A stretch of DNA of 64,000 nt from Micromonospora zamorensis (GCF_900090275.1 NZ_LT607755.1:5766001-5830000), one strand, 5' to 3'. Shown: positions 50,376 through 59,560, counted from the first letter of the stretch. The notes: generated by a model from the letters alone, not told the origin. Program-made: numbers and translations.

Positions 50376-52346
50376 TCAGCTCACCTCGCCGCTCTCGTCA
50401 TGTCGGCGGGTCAGCGCGAAGTCGTCCGGTGGTCCGCCAGCGATTGTCGAGGAAGCGCCTGCGGCGGGGGCAACGGGGTGGGCCACGCCGGCCCCCGAGT
50501 CCGTCTGGCCCGGCACCGAGGGAGACGCCGCCGCTGGGGTGGGCACTCCGCCGTGGACCGCTCCGGCCGGCCGGGAGACCGGGCCCGGGCGGGCTGGCGG
50601 GGCACACTGCCGCGTCAGCCAGTCCAATCCGCGTCGGCGTGCGACCACTGTCAACCGGTCGCCCGCGAAGATCACCTGGCGAGGGTCGAGGTCCTTCCAC
50701 CAGATCGTCCTGCCGCCACCGGCCGGGGTCCGGGCGATCAGCCGGACCTGCCCGTCCCGGTTGACCATGCCCAGGGGCCGGCCGTCCAACTCGGCGCCGG
50801 CGGCGACCGGCACCTCGGCGACCGGCAGCGCGTGCCGGTCGACCGGAATCGTGGTGATCACCGCCCGTTCGGTGAGGGCACCGATGAAGGCCGGGGCAGC
50901 CAGGTAGGAGACCGACCGGGAGACGCCGAGAGCGAAGGTCTCCTCCACCCGCTCGGCGAAGTCACCGTCGAAGAACCGCAGCACCACCCGCAGGTCCCCA
51001 CGAAGATCACGGGCCGCGAGCGCCGCCTCCAGGTTGGCCACGTCGTCGGTAGACGCCACCACCAGCGCCTGACAGTCGGCCACCGACGCGGCGACCAGCG
51101 TCTCCGGCAGCGCGGCGTCACCGACGATCAGCGGCACCTCCAGCTGACGGGCCAGGGCGGCGCCGCGCGGCTCCGGGTCCTTGTCGATCGCCACCACCTC
51201 GACGTCGTACTCGCGAAGCTGCGCCATCACCCGGGTGCCGACGTTGCCCAGGCCGATCAGCACGACGTGCCCGACCCGCGCGGGTTGCAACTGGCCCGTG
51301 TGCAGGGCCAGTCGTGCGTTGACGATGCCGTCCACCACGACGGCGGTGATCAGCGGAATCAGCGCCAGCCCGGCCAGGTTGAGCACCACCTGCATGATCT
51401 GCGCGCCGGCTGGTTTGGTGGTGTCCGGGTCGGCGCCGCTGAGCGTGGTCACCAGCGTCAGGTACAGGGCTTCCAGTGGGGAGGCACCCTCGGTGCGGGA
51501 GATCAGCGCCCCCAGCACCGCGATCACCGCGAGCACCAGCATCACCGCAACGCCGATCTTGCGGGTCGCGAAGCCGCGTACCGCGCCCAGCAGCACCGCG
51601 ACCGGACGGCGTCGCCGACGGGCCCGGACCAGTCGACGGGCGGCGACCTCGGTGGCGGGTGGCTGCCCCGTCGCCTCGGCGAGCACCAGGTCCGCGCCAG
51701 CCTGCTCGGCCGGAAGCAGCTCCACCCCCTGCGCCTCGGTGAGGTGGGCCAGTGCGCAGACCACGTCCTGCGGTCGGACGTCGGCCCGGCGGGCCACCCG
51801 CAGCGTCTTGTCCCGGTGCTGGAAGGAACTCGGGTCGACCTCGCCGAGCGCGGCTGCCACGAAGGCCGGCGCGGCCATCTCGGCGTCGGAGAGCACCTCG
51901 ACCGATGCCTTGAGCAACTTGCGCACACCGTCGGCGAGGGTGCCGTTGAACATTCGCAGCACCTGGCGGACCCGCTGGTCGACGGCCTGGGCGCAGAGCG
52001 CGGCGTGCAGGTTGCCCACGTCGTCCTGGTGCAGCAGGGCCAGCCCGGACGCCCCGGCCAGGCCGGCGGCCTCGAAGGTGGCCACGTCCAGCCGATCCGA
52101 GCGGACCACCCGGACCCCCCGCAGCGCCGCCACGTCCGGGCCGTTGCTGCGGTAACGCTCCGGCACCACGACGGTCACCCGGGCGCCACCCGTCGGCAGC
52201 TCGGATTCGAGCATCGCCCTGGCCACGTAGTAGGCGAGCGCGTCCTTCCCGCAGATCACATAGTGCGGGCGTGGATCACCGACGGAGCGCAGCCGCCAGT
52301 TCCACTCGACCGCCCGTCGCGCCCGGTCCCGCCACGGCTCCGCCAT
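50376..52346 (-). CDS. RCK/TrkA-N ion channel protein with non-canonical pore
   Basis: A 656-aa protein. A first Rossmann/RCK_N-like domain (about 26-170) lacks a clear GxGxxG. TM1 (264-283), pore helix and filter region YLTLVTTLSGADPD (295-308), TM2 (315-337). A second RCK_N domain (about 358-500) has the dinucleotide site VVLIGLGNVG and VVAIDKDPEP, and an RCK_C-like segment (about 515-605) precedes a disordered Pro-rich tail. The potassium filter TVGYG is absent; the pore loop is closer in style to CASTOR/POLLUX-type channels. It probably passes a cation under nucleotide or ligand control. ATG at 52346. Confidence 0.85.
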   Translation of the reverse strand: MAEPWRDRARRAVEWNWRLRSVGDPRPHYVICGKDALAYYVARAMLESELPTGGARVTVVVPERYRSNGPDVAALRGVRVVRSDRLDVATFEAAGLAGASGLALLHQDDVGNLHAALCAQAVDQRVRQVLRMFNGTLADGVRKLLKASVEVLSDAEMAAPAFVAAALGEVDPSSFQHRDKTLRVARRADVRPQDVVCALAHLTEAQGVELLPAEQAGADLVLAEATGQPPATEVAARRLVRARRRRRPVAVLLGAVRGFATRKIGVAVMLVLAVIAVLGALISRTEGASPLEALYLTLVTTLSGADPDTTKPAGAQIMQVVLNLAGLALIPLITAVVVDGIVNARLALHTGQLQPARVGHVVLIGLGNVGTRVMAQLREYDVEVVAIDKDPEPRGAALARQLEVPLIVGDAALPETLVAASVADCQALVVASTDDVANLEAALAARDLRGDLRVVLRFFDGDFAERVEETFALGVSRSVSYLAAPAFIGALTERAVITTIPVDRHALPVAEVPVAAGAELDGRPLGMVNRDGQVRLIARTPAGGGRTIWWKDLDPRQVIFAGDRLTVVARRRGLDWLTRQCAPPARPGPVSRPAGAVHGGVPTPAAASPSVPGQTDSGAGVAHPVAPAAGASSTIAGGPPDDFALTRRHDESGEVS

Positions 52347-52441
52347 GCCCGGATCGTAATCAGCACGGCCACGGTGGGCGACCCCGTCCGGATCATCCCC
52401 CGGCCAGGCATGCCCGCCCTGGCGACGGGTAGAGCAGCGAC

Positions 52442-52924
52442 ATGCAGACGTTCCTCCCGTACCCGGACTTTCTGGCCAGCGCCCGGACGCTGGACCAGAA
52501 GCGGCTGGGCAAGCAACGGGTGGAGGCCATCCAGGTGCTGCGCGGGCTCACCCGACCCGGGTACGGCTGGCGCAACCACCCGGCGGTGAAGATGTGGGCC
52601 GGGTACGAGGAGGCGCTCACCCGCTACGGGCTGGACATGTGCGCGGTGTGGACCGAACCGGGGCGGGCGGACACCTGTGCCACCACGATGACCGTCGACC
52701 TCGCTGCCGCCTGCGGGGCCGGTGTCGTACGGACCCAGGACGAGCTGGCCCGGGACGGCGAACTGCCACCGTGGCTGGGCCGCGACGACCTGCACCTGAG
52801 CCACCGCTCGTCGCTGGTGCGCAAGGACCCGGCGCACTACCGGCCCCTCTTCGGTGACGACGTTCCAGCAGACCTGGAGTACGTCTGGCCTGCCTCCGAC
52901 CGCGCGCGCCGATGCCTGGAGTAG
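52442..52924 (+). CDS. MSMEG_6728-family / pyrimidine-dimer glycosylase-like protein
   Basis: A 160-aa protein. MQTFLPYPDFLASARTLDQKRLGKQRVEAIQVL then GWRNHPAVKMW and LSHRSSLVRKDPAHYRPLF match the actinobacterial MSMEG_6728 family, related to phage T4-type pyrimidine dimer DNA glycosylases (the HRSSLVRKDPxHY block). A DNA-repair role is plausible but not established for this branch. It is divergent from the channel gene. Confidence 0.85.
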   Translation: MQTFLPYPDFLASARTLDQKRLGKQRVEAIQVLRGLTRPGYGWRNHPAVKMWAGYEEALTRYGLDMCAVWTEPGRADTCATTMTVDLAAACGAGVVRTQDELARDGELPPWLGRDDLHLSHRSSLVRKDPAHYRPLFGDDVPADLEYVWPASDRARRCLE

Positions 52925-52956
52925 GGGAGACTGGGGCCCGAGAGAGGTAGGTGCCC

Positions 52957-54510
52957 ATGGCGCTGTCGCAAGTGGTGGGTCGGCTCATCGGCGTACGCCA
53001 GCACCTGGTGGACCCGGGCGGCGGTGGCGCGGACCGCGTGCCGCGACCGGCCACGGCGGTGGTGGTTGGTGGCGGCATCGCCGGCATGTCGGCGGCGGTG
53101 GTGCTCGCCGAGCGGGGTGTGGCGGTGACGGTGCTGGAGGCGGCGCCGACGCTCGGTGGTCGACTGGGCGCCTGGCCGGAGGCACTCGCCGACGGCACCC
53201 AGCAGAACGAGCACGGCTTCCACGCGTTCTTCCGGCAGTACTACAACTGGCGGTCGATTCTCCGCCGGGTCGACAGTGACCTGGGTTTCCTCAAGCCCAT
53301 CCCGGGCTACCCGATCCTCAGCGAGCAGTGGCCGACCGAGGAGTTCGGCAAGCTGCCGCCGGCACCGCCGACGAACCTTCTCGCACTGCTGTTGCGCAGC
53401 CCCAGCCTGCGCCTGGCCGACCTGCGACTGATGGATCGGGACGCCGCGCTGCCGCTGCTCAGCTACGACCCGGTACGCACCTACGCCGAGTTGGACGGCA
53501 CCACCGCCGACGAGCTGCTGGCGTCGCTACGACTGCCGGACCGGGCGCGGGCCATGCTGTTCGAGGTCTTCTCGCACTCGTTCTTCAACCACGAGGCGGA
53601 GATGTCGGCCGCCGAGATGGTCGCCCAGTTCCACTTCTACCTGCTCGGCAACCCGGAGGGGCTGGCGTTCGACTGCCCCGACGAGGACTACGCCACTGCT
53701 ATCTGGGAGCCCCTGACCCGGCACGTCGAGAAGCACGGCGGCCGGGTGCTGACCAGCTCCGCCGCGACCGGTGTGCACCGCGACGGCGACGGCTGGCGGG
53801 TGACGACCACCGACGACGGCAGCCACCCGGCCGGTCACGTCGTGCTCGCCGTCGACCCGCCGGCGCTCGCCGCGCTGGTCGCGGCCTCCCCGGACCTGAC
53901 CGGGCAGGCACCGGAGCTGGCGGCGCGGATGCCCGCCTTCGGCCAGCCCGGCCCGCCGTACGCGGTGGCGCGGTTCTGGTGTGACGGGGACGTGGCCGCC
54001 GAGCGGGCGGTGTTCAACGGCGTGTCCCGGCAGCCCACTCTGGACTCGGTGACGCTCTACCACCGGTTGGAGAACGAGCCGCGGCGCTGGGCGCGGCAGA
54101 CCGGCGGGTCGGTCATCGAGCTGCACGCGTACGCCTGCGAGCCCGGCGTGCCGGCGGAGGAGCTGGCCGAGCGGATGCGCCGCGAGCTGGTCGCGCTCTG
54201 GCCGGAGGTCGGCGACCTGCGGGTCCGCGAGCTGCGGGCCCGGGTCGAGGCGCAGGCGCCGGCGTTCACGCCGGGCAGCCACGCCTGGCGACCGGGGGTA
54301 CGCACCGACGCGACCGGCGTCTATCTGGCTGGGGACGGCATCGCCACGGACTTCCCGAGCGCGTTGATGGAACGCTCGGCGGCGACCGGGATCATCGCCG
54401 CGAACCACATCCTGCGCGCCGAGGGCGCCTCGGCCGAGCCGGTGCGCTCGATCCGACCACGTGGGCTGCTCGCCGGTCGCGGCGCACCAAAGCGACAAAA
54501 CGCACCATAA
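52957..54510 (+). CDS. FAD-dependent oxidoreductase, isorenieratene-synthase (CrtU)-like
   Basis: A 517-aa flavoprotein. A Rossmann FAD site (VVVGGGIAGMSAAVVLAERG) lies near residue 33, GRLGAWPEA follows, and NEHGFHAFFRQYYNWRSILR resembles the segment found in CrtU-type carotenoid desaturase/methyltransferases. The C-terminal FAD-contact VYLAGDGIATDFPSALMERS is also present. It may modify a carotenoid or other isoprenoid. No crt genes are adjacent, so the substrate is unknown. ATG 52957 is used; GTG 52951 is possible. It follows the previous gene by 32 bp. Confidence 0.78.
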   Translation: MALSQVVGRLIGVRQHLVDPGGGGADRVPRPATAVVVGGGIAGMSAAVVLAERGVAVTVLEAAPTLGGRLGAWPEALADGTQQNEHGFHAFFRQYYNWRSILRRVDSDLGFLKPIPGYPILSEQWPTEEFGKLPPAPPTNLLALLLRSPSLRLADLRLMDRDAALPLLSYDPVRTYAELDGTTADELLASLRLPDRARAMLFEVFSHSFFNHEAEMSAAEMVAQFHFYLLGNPEGLAFDCPDEDYATAIWEPLTRHVEKHGGRVLTSSAATGVHRDGDGWRVTTTDDGSHPAGHVVLAVDPPALAALVAASPDLTGQAPELAARMPAFGQPGPPYAVARFWCDGDVAAERAVFNGVSRQPTLDSVTLYHRLENEPRRWARQTGGSVIELHAYACEPGVPAEELAERMRRELVALWPEVGDLRVRELRARVEAQAPAFTPGSHAWRPGVRTDATGVYLAGDGIATDFPSALMERSAATGIIAANHILRAEGASAEPVRSIRPRGLLAGRGAPKRQNAP

Positions 54511-54577
54511 ACATCGGCACGCTGTCGTACGCTCGATTGATCAACCGTCGATCGACCGGGCGGGAGGGCAGCGGCAG

Positions 54578-55786
54578 ATGTCACCACTGCACCGCGTCGG
54601 CGCGGAAAGCGGCCCGCCGAACGACGAGATCGGCCGCGACGACGCGTACCCCCTGATCCGCGACGAACGCGCGTGCATCGTCACCGCGCTGCGGCTGGGC
54701 TGGTGGATGGCGGACGCCTACCACCACGGGCAGCACGCGGAGCTCGGCGCTCCCGTGGAGGCCCGACCGGCCGTACCCCCGGCCAAGCTCTCCAACCTCA
54801 CCGAGATGTCCGCCCACCGCCGGATGCGGATGTACCTCGACGGGGTGGACGTCGCCCTGGCCCAGATCGCCGACCTCACCCGGCACAACGGGCCGGTGCC
54901 CGACACCGCCTCCGCCCGGGCCCTCCTCCCCGACCTGGACCGGGCCGACCCCGCAGACCCGGTACCCCTGCTGCTCGCCCTCGACGACCTCAACGTGGAC
55001 GTGCTCCGCTGGACGATGGCCACCAACCACCGGGTCGGCCTGGCCTACCGGCTGGGCCGATCGGTGGCCGACACCGTCCGAGCCGGCGACGCCGCCCAGT
55101 TGCTGAGGCAGTTCGGTGGGCGGCAGATCCAGATCCGCCGGTGGTTGGACGAGCTGGCCACCGTCCTGCCGCCGTACTCGGCCGCGGTGGTGCGCCGGTC
55201 ACTCGCCGCCTGGTCGAACGCTGTCGACCGGGCCGGCCTCGGGGACCCGGCCGTGCCGGCGCCCGCCGAGCTGAGCCGGGCCCTGCGCGGCCAGGGCGAC
55301 CTCTGGCGCGACGTGCTCACCGGCGGCCTGCACCCTCGCGACCTGCTCGACGAGGAGGACTACGCGGTGATCGCCAGGAACCTGATGATCCGGGACCGGC
55401 GGCTGGTGGCGCAGGCGGCACGCGGCATCTTCTGGCCGGTGCTCGTACCGGTGCTGTTGGTGCTCTTCGCGGTGGTCGGGGTGAGTGCCGCCGCGGCCGC
55501 CGGCTCACCGGCCACCCGGGCCACCGTCGCCCTGGTGGGCCTCGGCGCCGGTCTGGCCGCGATCTGGCGGTCGGTCTCGGGCCCGGCGCTGGCGGTCGCC
55601 GGTGAGGTCAACCGACCCCTGCTGGACAGCGAACTCACAGTGCGGATGGCCCTGCGACTGAACCGCCCCCTGGCCACCGCCCACATCTCGACGGACGCCA
55701 CCACCCCCACCCGCCGCCAACGACGTTCCGACGAGACCAGCCGATCGAAATCCGTTGCCCGTCTGTCCCGTCCCGGCCTACCGTGA
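54578..55786 (+). CDS. Hypothetical protein with two C-terminal membrane helices
   Basis: A 402-aa protein. A soluble helical N-terminal region (1-280) contains DERACIVTALRLGWWMADAY, MRMYLDGVDVALAQIADLTRH and RLGRSVADTVRAGDAAQLLRQ. Two hydrophobic helices follow (about 284-305 and 313-330) and then a basic tail. No recognised domain. Its proportions resemble those of effector-associated or scaffold membrane proteins, but no function is supported. ATG 54578 is used with GGGAGG 10 nt upstream. Confidence 0.65.
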   Translation: MSPLHRVGAESGPPNDEIGRDDAYPLIRDERACIVTALRLGWWMADAYHHGQHAELGAPVEARPAVPPAKLSNLTEMSAHRRMRMYLDGVDVALAQIADLTRHNGPVPDTASARALLPDLDRADPADPVPLLLALDDLNVDVLRWTMATNHRVGLAYRLGRSVADTVRAGDAAQLLRQFGGRQIQIRRWLDELATVLPPYSAAVVRRSLAAWSNAVDRAGLGDPAVPAPAELSRALRGQGDLWRDVLTGGLHPRDLLDEEDYAVIARNLMIRDRRLVAQAARGIFWPVLVPVLLVLFAVVGVSAAAAAGSPATRATVALVGLGAGLAAIWRSVSGPALAVAGEVNRPLLDSELTVRMALRLNRPLATAHISTDATTPTRRQRRSDETSRSKSVARLSRPGLP

Positions 55787-55821
55787 TCGCGCAAGGTCAA
55801 CCACCACCGCGGGAGCAGCTC

Positions 55822-55911
55822 ATGGCGATGTCGCACGTCACCATCGTGCCGTCGACGCTGCCCGGCGGCGGTTGCCGAGCGGAAGTTCCCCGGGCGGGCC
55901 GGCCCGACTGA
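55822..55911 (+). CDS. Possible 29-aa leader peptide/small ORF
   Basis: ATG 55822 encodes 29 residues starting MAMSHVTIVPSTLPGGG and ending AGRPD, preceded by a purine-rich GGGAG. It is followed by a GC-rich hairpin and then the HNH gene. It could be an upstream leader peptide for attenuation or a chance ORF; no homology was recognised. Confidence 0.3.
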   Translation: MAMSHVTIVPSTLPGGGCRAEVPRAGRPD

Positions 55912-55931
55912 CGCGTATCCGTACGCGCTGA

Positions 55932-55962
55932 GCCGCCCCGTCCGACAGCCGGACCGGGCGGC
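55932..55962 (+). terminator. Hairpin terminator or attenuator before the HNH gene
   Basis: 13-nt arms (55932-55944 and 55950-55962) with one mismatch and a 5-nt loop, followed by TCTTCGCTG. It lies between a possible 29-aa leader ORF and the HNH start at 55999. Confidence 0.65.
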
Positions 55963-55998
55963 TCTTCGCTGTCCGTCAGCCTCTGGAAAGGAGTCCCG

Positions 55999-56442
55999 GT
56001 GGACGCCGTCCTCGTCATCAACGCCGACCTCGGCCCGCTGCACCGGGTCACCGTCCAACACGCCGTACGGATGCTCTGCCGTCGGGTGGCCGAGATCCAC
56101 GAGGCCGAGCCGGACCGGGTGATCGGGGTCTTCCCGATGCCCCGGGTGGTGCGGCTGGTCCGCTTCGTGGTCACCCGGTGGAGGTTCAACTCCGGGCCGG
56201 CCTGGTCCCGCGCCGGGGTGCTGCGCCGCGACGGCAGGTGCTGCGCGTACTGCGGTGGGTCCGCCTCCACGATCGACCACATCCTGCCCCGCTCGCGCGG
56301 CGGTCGGAACACCTGGCGGAACACCACCGCCGCCTGCTACGCCTGCAACCAGCGCAAGGGTGACCGGACGCCGTCGGAAGCGGGCATGCCGCTGCGCCGG
56401 GAGCCGGTCAACCCCGGGTGGGGGGCGCTGGCCGGGCGGTGA
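55999..56442 (+). CDS. HNH endonuclease-family protein
   Basis: A 147-aa protein. The zinc-ribbon/HNH core in the C-terminal half is visible: CAYCGGSASTIDHILPRSRG, then NTTAACYACNQRKGDRTP, giving the paired CxxC motifs and the HNH His in IDHILP. Proteins of this size and layout are common in actinobacteria; the nicking target is unknown. GTG 55999 (VDAVLVINADLG) is preceded by GGAAAGGAG. It is convergent with the Ser/Thr kinase. Confidence 0.88.
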   Translation: MDAVLVINADLGPLHRVTVQHAVRMLCRRVAEIHEAEPDRVIGVFPMPRVVRLVRFVVTRWRFNSGPAWSRAGVLRRDGRCCAYCGGSASTIDHILPRSRGGRNTWRNTTAACYACNQRKGDRTPSEAGMPLRREPVNPGWGALAGR

Positions 56443-56512
56443 CGGACCGGCCGGCGGGAACGGGGGGCCGCGTTCCGGGTACGTCCCGGGCGCGGCACCC
56501 GCCGGCCCCCGG

Positions 56513-58048
56513 TCAGACGGCGCGTTCCCTGACCCTCGATTTCGGGCTGCCGCCGGGGCAGCGCACCCGGACCTCACTGCGGTGCTCGGAGGAGACCAGC
56601 TCGACCTGGATCTGCTTCGCCGGGCCCGGGTCGTACGCCTCGACCCGGAACCCGGGCACGAGCGTCACCGCGAGCACCTCGACGGACTTCCCGACGCAGC
56701 GAATGGTGACCGTCCCGCCTCGCGCGTCCACGGACGCACCCGAGCCAGGGGTGGGCGTGGGCGTGTGCGCAGCCCTGGTCGGGGTCGGCCCTGGGGTGGT
56801 GACGGTCGGGCTCGGCCTGGCCCGAGGGGCTGACCGGGAAGCGGGCGCGGTGCTCCCGGCCGGCGGGACGGCGGCCGGTCCGGTGTCGGCCGGCTCCTCG
56901 CTGCGCGGCATTCCCACAGTGGTGGTGCCCGGGCCGATTCCCGTCGAGGGCCCCTTCTGCCCCAGCCGGCGGTTGTGCGAGTCACCGAGCGACCCGGCAA
57001 TCGCCACCGCGGCGATCACCGCGCAGCTGACCGCCAGCACGGCCCGCCCCCGACGCCACGCTCCTCGCCGGGACGTGGACCCGGCAGCCGCCTCGCCCGT
57101 CTCACCCGTCGGCCCGGCCGTCTCGACCTTCGGCCCGGTCGGCTCGCTCGCATCGGCGGGCGTGTCGCCGGGCTGCTCGGTCGCGTCGGCCGCCGGGTCG
57201 ACAGCGCCGGCCGCCTCGACCACGGCAGTCGCTGCGCTGGCGGCGGCGGCGGCGAGCAGGATGCGGGCCGCCTCGACGGCCGGCGGCCGGTCGACGGGGT
57301 CGCGGGCCAGGCACCAGCGGTAGAGCCGGTGCACCTCGGGCGGCACGCCGTCGACCCGGGGCAGCGGATCCGGCTCGACGTGCGTGTGGGCGCGGAGCAT
57401 CCCGGTCTGCGCCTCGGCGGGCCACGGCAGCCGGCCGGTGAGCACCCGGTGCAGCAGCAGGCCGAGGGCGTACACGTCGCAGGCCGGCAGCACCTCGCCG
57501 GCCTCCAGTCGCTCCGGAGCCAGGTAGGCCGGCGTGCCCAGCAGCCGCCCCTCGAAGTCGATCTCCGACTCACCGGCGGCCGCCGCGATGCCGAAGTCGA
57601 GCACCTTGGCGCCGGCGGGCGTGAGCATCACGTTGCCCGGCTTGATGTCGCGGTGCACCAGATCCTGGTCGTGCGCGGCGGCCAGCGCGGAGGCCACCTG
57701 GGCGCAGACCCGCAGACCCGCGCGGGGCGGCAACGGCCCGGACGCCAGCCGTTGTTCGAGGGTGTGACCGCCGAGCATCTCCATCACCACGAACGGGACC
57801 TGGGCACCGTCGACCAACGACTCGCCGAAGTCGTAGACGCTGGTGACATGCGGGTGCGACAGACGGGCCGCGGCCTTGGCCTCAGCCCGGATCCGCTGCC
57901 GCGCGTTGTGGTGGGTGGCGACGAGCACCTTCACCGCGACGTCCCGTTCGAGCACTTCGTCGTACGCCCGGTGCACCGCCGACATGCCACCACTGCCGAG
58001 GCGTTCCAGGAGCCGGTAGCGCCCCGCAAGCAACTGATCACGCTGCAC
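56513..58048 (-). CDS. Receptor-like Ser/Thr protein kinase (PknB-type)
   Basis: A 511-aa kinase. The catalytic domain (about 10-265) has the P-loop RLGSGGMSAVH, Lys40 in VAVKVL, HRDIKPGNVML (Asp134), DFG (151-153) and APE. A Pro/Ala linker is followed by a single membrane helix (336-353, AVLAVSCAVIAAVAIAGS) and a roughly 155-residue extracellular tail (Pro/Thr-rich, then VTIRCVGKSVEVLAVTLVPG) with no PASTA repeats. It phosphorylates Ser/Thr in the cytoplasm and may sense the envelope. GTG 58048. Confidence 0.92.
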   Translation of the reverse strand: MQRDQLLAGRYRLLERLGSGGMSAVHRAYDEVLERDVAVKVLVATHHNARQRIRAEAKAAARLSHPHVTSVYDFGESLVDGAQVPFVVMEMLGGHTLEQRLASGPLPPRAGLRVCAQVASALAAAHDQDLVHRDIKPGNVMLTPAGAKVLDFGIAAAAGESEIDFEGRLLGTPAYLAPERLEAGEVLPACDVYALGLLLHRVLTGRLPWPAEAQTGMLRAHTHVEPDPLPRVDGVPPEVHRLYRWCLARDPVDRPPAVEAARILLAAAAASAATAVVEAAGAVDPAADATEQPGDTPADASEPTGPKVETAGPTGETGEAAAGSTSRRGAWRRGRAVLAVSCAVIAAVAIAGSLGDSHNRRLGQKGPSTGIGPGTTTVGMPRSEEPADTGPAAVPPAGSTAPASRSAPRARPSPTVTTPGPTPTRAAHTPTPTPGSGASVDARGGTVTIRCVGKSVEVLAVTLVPGFRVEAYDPGPAKQIQVELVSSEHRSEVRVRCPGGSPKSRVRERAV

Positions 58049-58125
58049 GACCGACAGCCTGCCGTACCGACCGGCGGCGGGCCACCCCGGATCGAGGTGT
58101 TGCGATGGGTGGGACGGAGCCTCGG

Positions 58126-58713
58126 CTACCGCTCGCTCAGATCCGGGTGGTTCCGGAGGAACGCCTCACCCCGTCGGGCGTTTCGCAGGACCGACACGAT
58201 CAGCACCACCCAGATCACCAGCAGCAAGCCGCCGATCAATGCGTGGAACGGCGCGAACCCCACGAAGACCTGGCCGACGCTCGTCATCACCAGCCCAGCG
58301 CACAGCACCGCGAGATAGCGCTGACTGACGAACTGTCTGGCGGTCTCCACGAGCAGAGCCCGGTCTTCGTCGGCCTCGGGTGCGTCGCGTCGCACCTGCC
58401 GATCCAGCCGACGACGATGCGACCAGCTGAGCCCGATCAGGGGCGACTGTCGTCCCGACCGGTAGCGGCCGGTGGCGACCAGCCAGATGGCTGCGGCCAC
58501 CTCGATGACGACTCCGACAATCACCAGGACGAGGCCGAGGTTGCTCGCCCAGTGCGGCGGGTCGCCGTCGAAGATGCCGGTGTTCTCACCACCCATCGCG
58601 ACACCCACCGCGAGACCGCCGACCACGGCGGGCAGCAGCACGAAGAGAAGAATCAGACGGAGTCGCCGTTGGCCCCGCTCGGTCTGCCCCGGATTCGATG
58701 CTGCCGCGTCCAT
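58126..58713 (-). CDS. Small multi-pass membrane protein
   Basis: A 195-aa protein with four hydrophobic segments (about 20-40, 57-80, 135-152, 156-177) and a basic/acidic cytoplasmic loop (SWSHRRRLDRQVRRDAPEAD). No catalytic motif recognised. ATG 58713 is used. The larger open frame extending upstream to 59577 is a shadow of the crotonase gene in another frame. Confidence 0.72.
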   Translation of the reverse strand: MDAAASNPGQTERGQRRLRLILLFVLLPAVVGGLAVGVAMGGENTGIFDGDPPHWASNLGLVLVIVGVVIEVAAAIWLVATGRYRSGRQSPLIGLSWSHRRRLDRQVRRDAPEADEDRALLVETARQFVSQRYLAVLCAGLVMTSVGQVFVGFAPFHALIGGLLLVIWVVLIVSVLRNARRGEAFLRNHPDLSER

Positions 58714-58766
58714 AGTGGTCCCCCGATCACCGTGTGGAGCGGGGACTACCCATCGACGGCGACGGC

Positions 58767-59543
58767 TCAAACCGGTCGGTCGTCGGCCGGTTCCCGCCAG
58801 GCGAAGCGGGGCGTACGTCGCTCGGCCATCGCCGCGACCCCCTCGCGGGCCTCGCCGGTGGTCGCCACCTTCCGGTGCCACCAGGCGATCCGCGCGGGCC
58901 CGGCACGGTCGTCGATGATCTCCTTGGCGGCGGCGACGCTCAGTGGTGACCGCTGGGCGATCGTCATCACCAGTTCGTCCACCCGCCCGGCGAGCCGATC
59001 GGCAGGCAGCACCTCGTCGACCAGGCCGATCCGCAGGGCGCGCTCGGCGTCGATCAGTTCGGCGGTGAACAGCAGATGCTTGGCGGCGGACGGGCCGACC
59101 AGCCGGGCCAGCCGGCGCGTCGTCGGTGCCGGATAGACCAGACCGAGCCGGGCCGGCGGTACGCCGAACCGGGCGTCGTCCGCAGCGATCCGCAGGTCGC
59201 AGGCGACCGCGAGCTGAGCGCCACCCCCGACGCAGGCGCCTCGGATGGCTGCGACGGTCGGCTTGGCGAAACTGGCCAGCCGTTCCTCGGCGGCCACCGC
59301 GATGCTGGCGTCGCCGGCGTCCAACAGCTCGGCCAGGTCGCCGAGGTCGGCACCCGCGCAGAAGGCGTCGCCCGCGCCGGTGAGCACCAACGCCCGTACG
59401 CCCGGGTCGGGTTCCAGCCGGTCGAGCAGTTCGGGGAGCTGACGCCACATGGCTGCGGTCATCGCGTTGCGCCGGGCCGGGTTGTGGATCACCACGGTTG
59501 CGACCGGTCCGGTCACCTCGACGGTCAACTCCGCGTCCGACAT
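58767..59543 (-). CDS. Crotonase-superfamily protein (enoyl-CoA hydratase-like)
   Basis: A 258-aa crotonase fold. The oxyanion-hole segments GAGDAFCAGADLGDL and ACVGGGAQLAVACDLRIA are intact, so a CoA thioester should bind. Aligned by eye to rat enoyl-CoA hydratase, the two catalytic glutamates appear replaced (Pro130 in FGVPPARLG and His156 in AAKHLLFT). This argues against simple hydration and for another crotonase reaction, or a very divergent hydratase. Isolated gene. Confidence 0.85.
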   Translation of the reverse strand: MSDAELTVEVTGPVATVVIHNPARRNAMTAAMWRQLPELLDRLEPDPGVRALVLTGAGDAFCAGADLGDLAELLDAGDASIAVAAEERLASFAKPTVAAIRGACVGGGAQLAVACDLRIAADDARFGVPPARLGLVYPAPTTRRLARLVGPSAAKHLLFTAELIDAERALRIGLVDEVLPADRLAGRVDELVMTIAQRSPLSVAAAKEIIDDRAGPARIAWWHRKVATTGEAREGVAAMAERRTPRFAWREPADDRPV

Positions 59544-59560
59544 ACGGCGACCATAACGGC

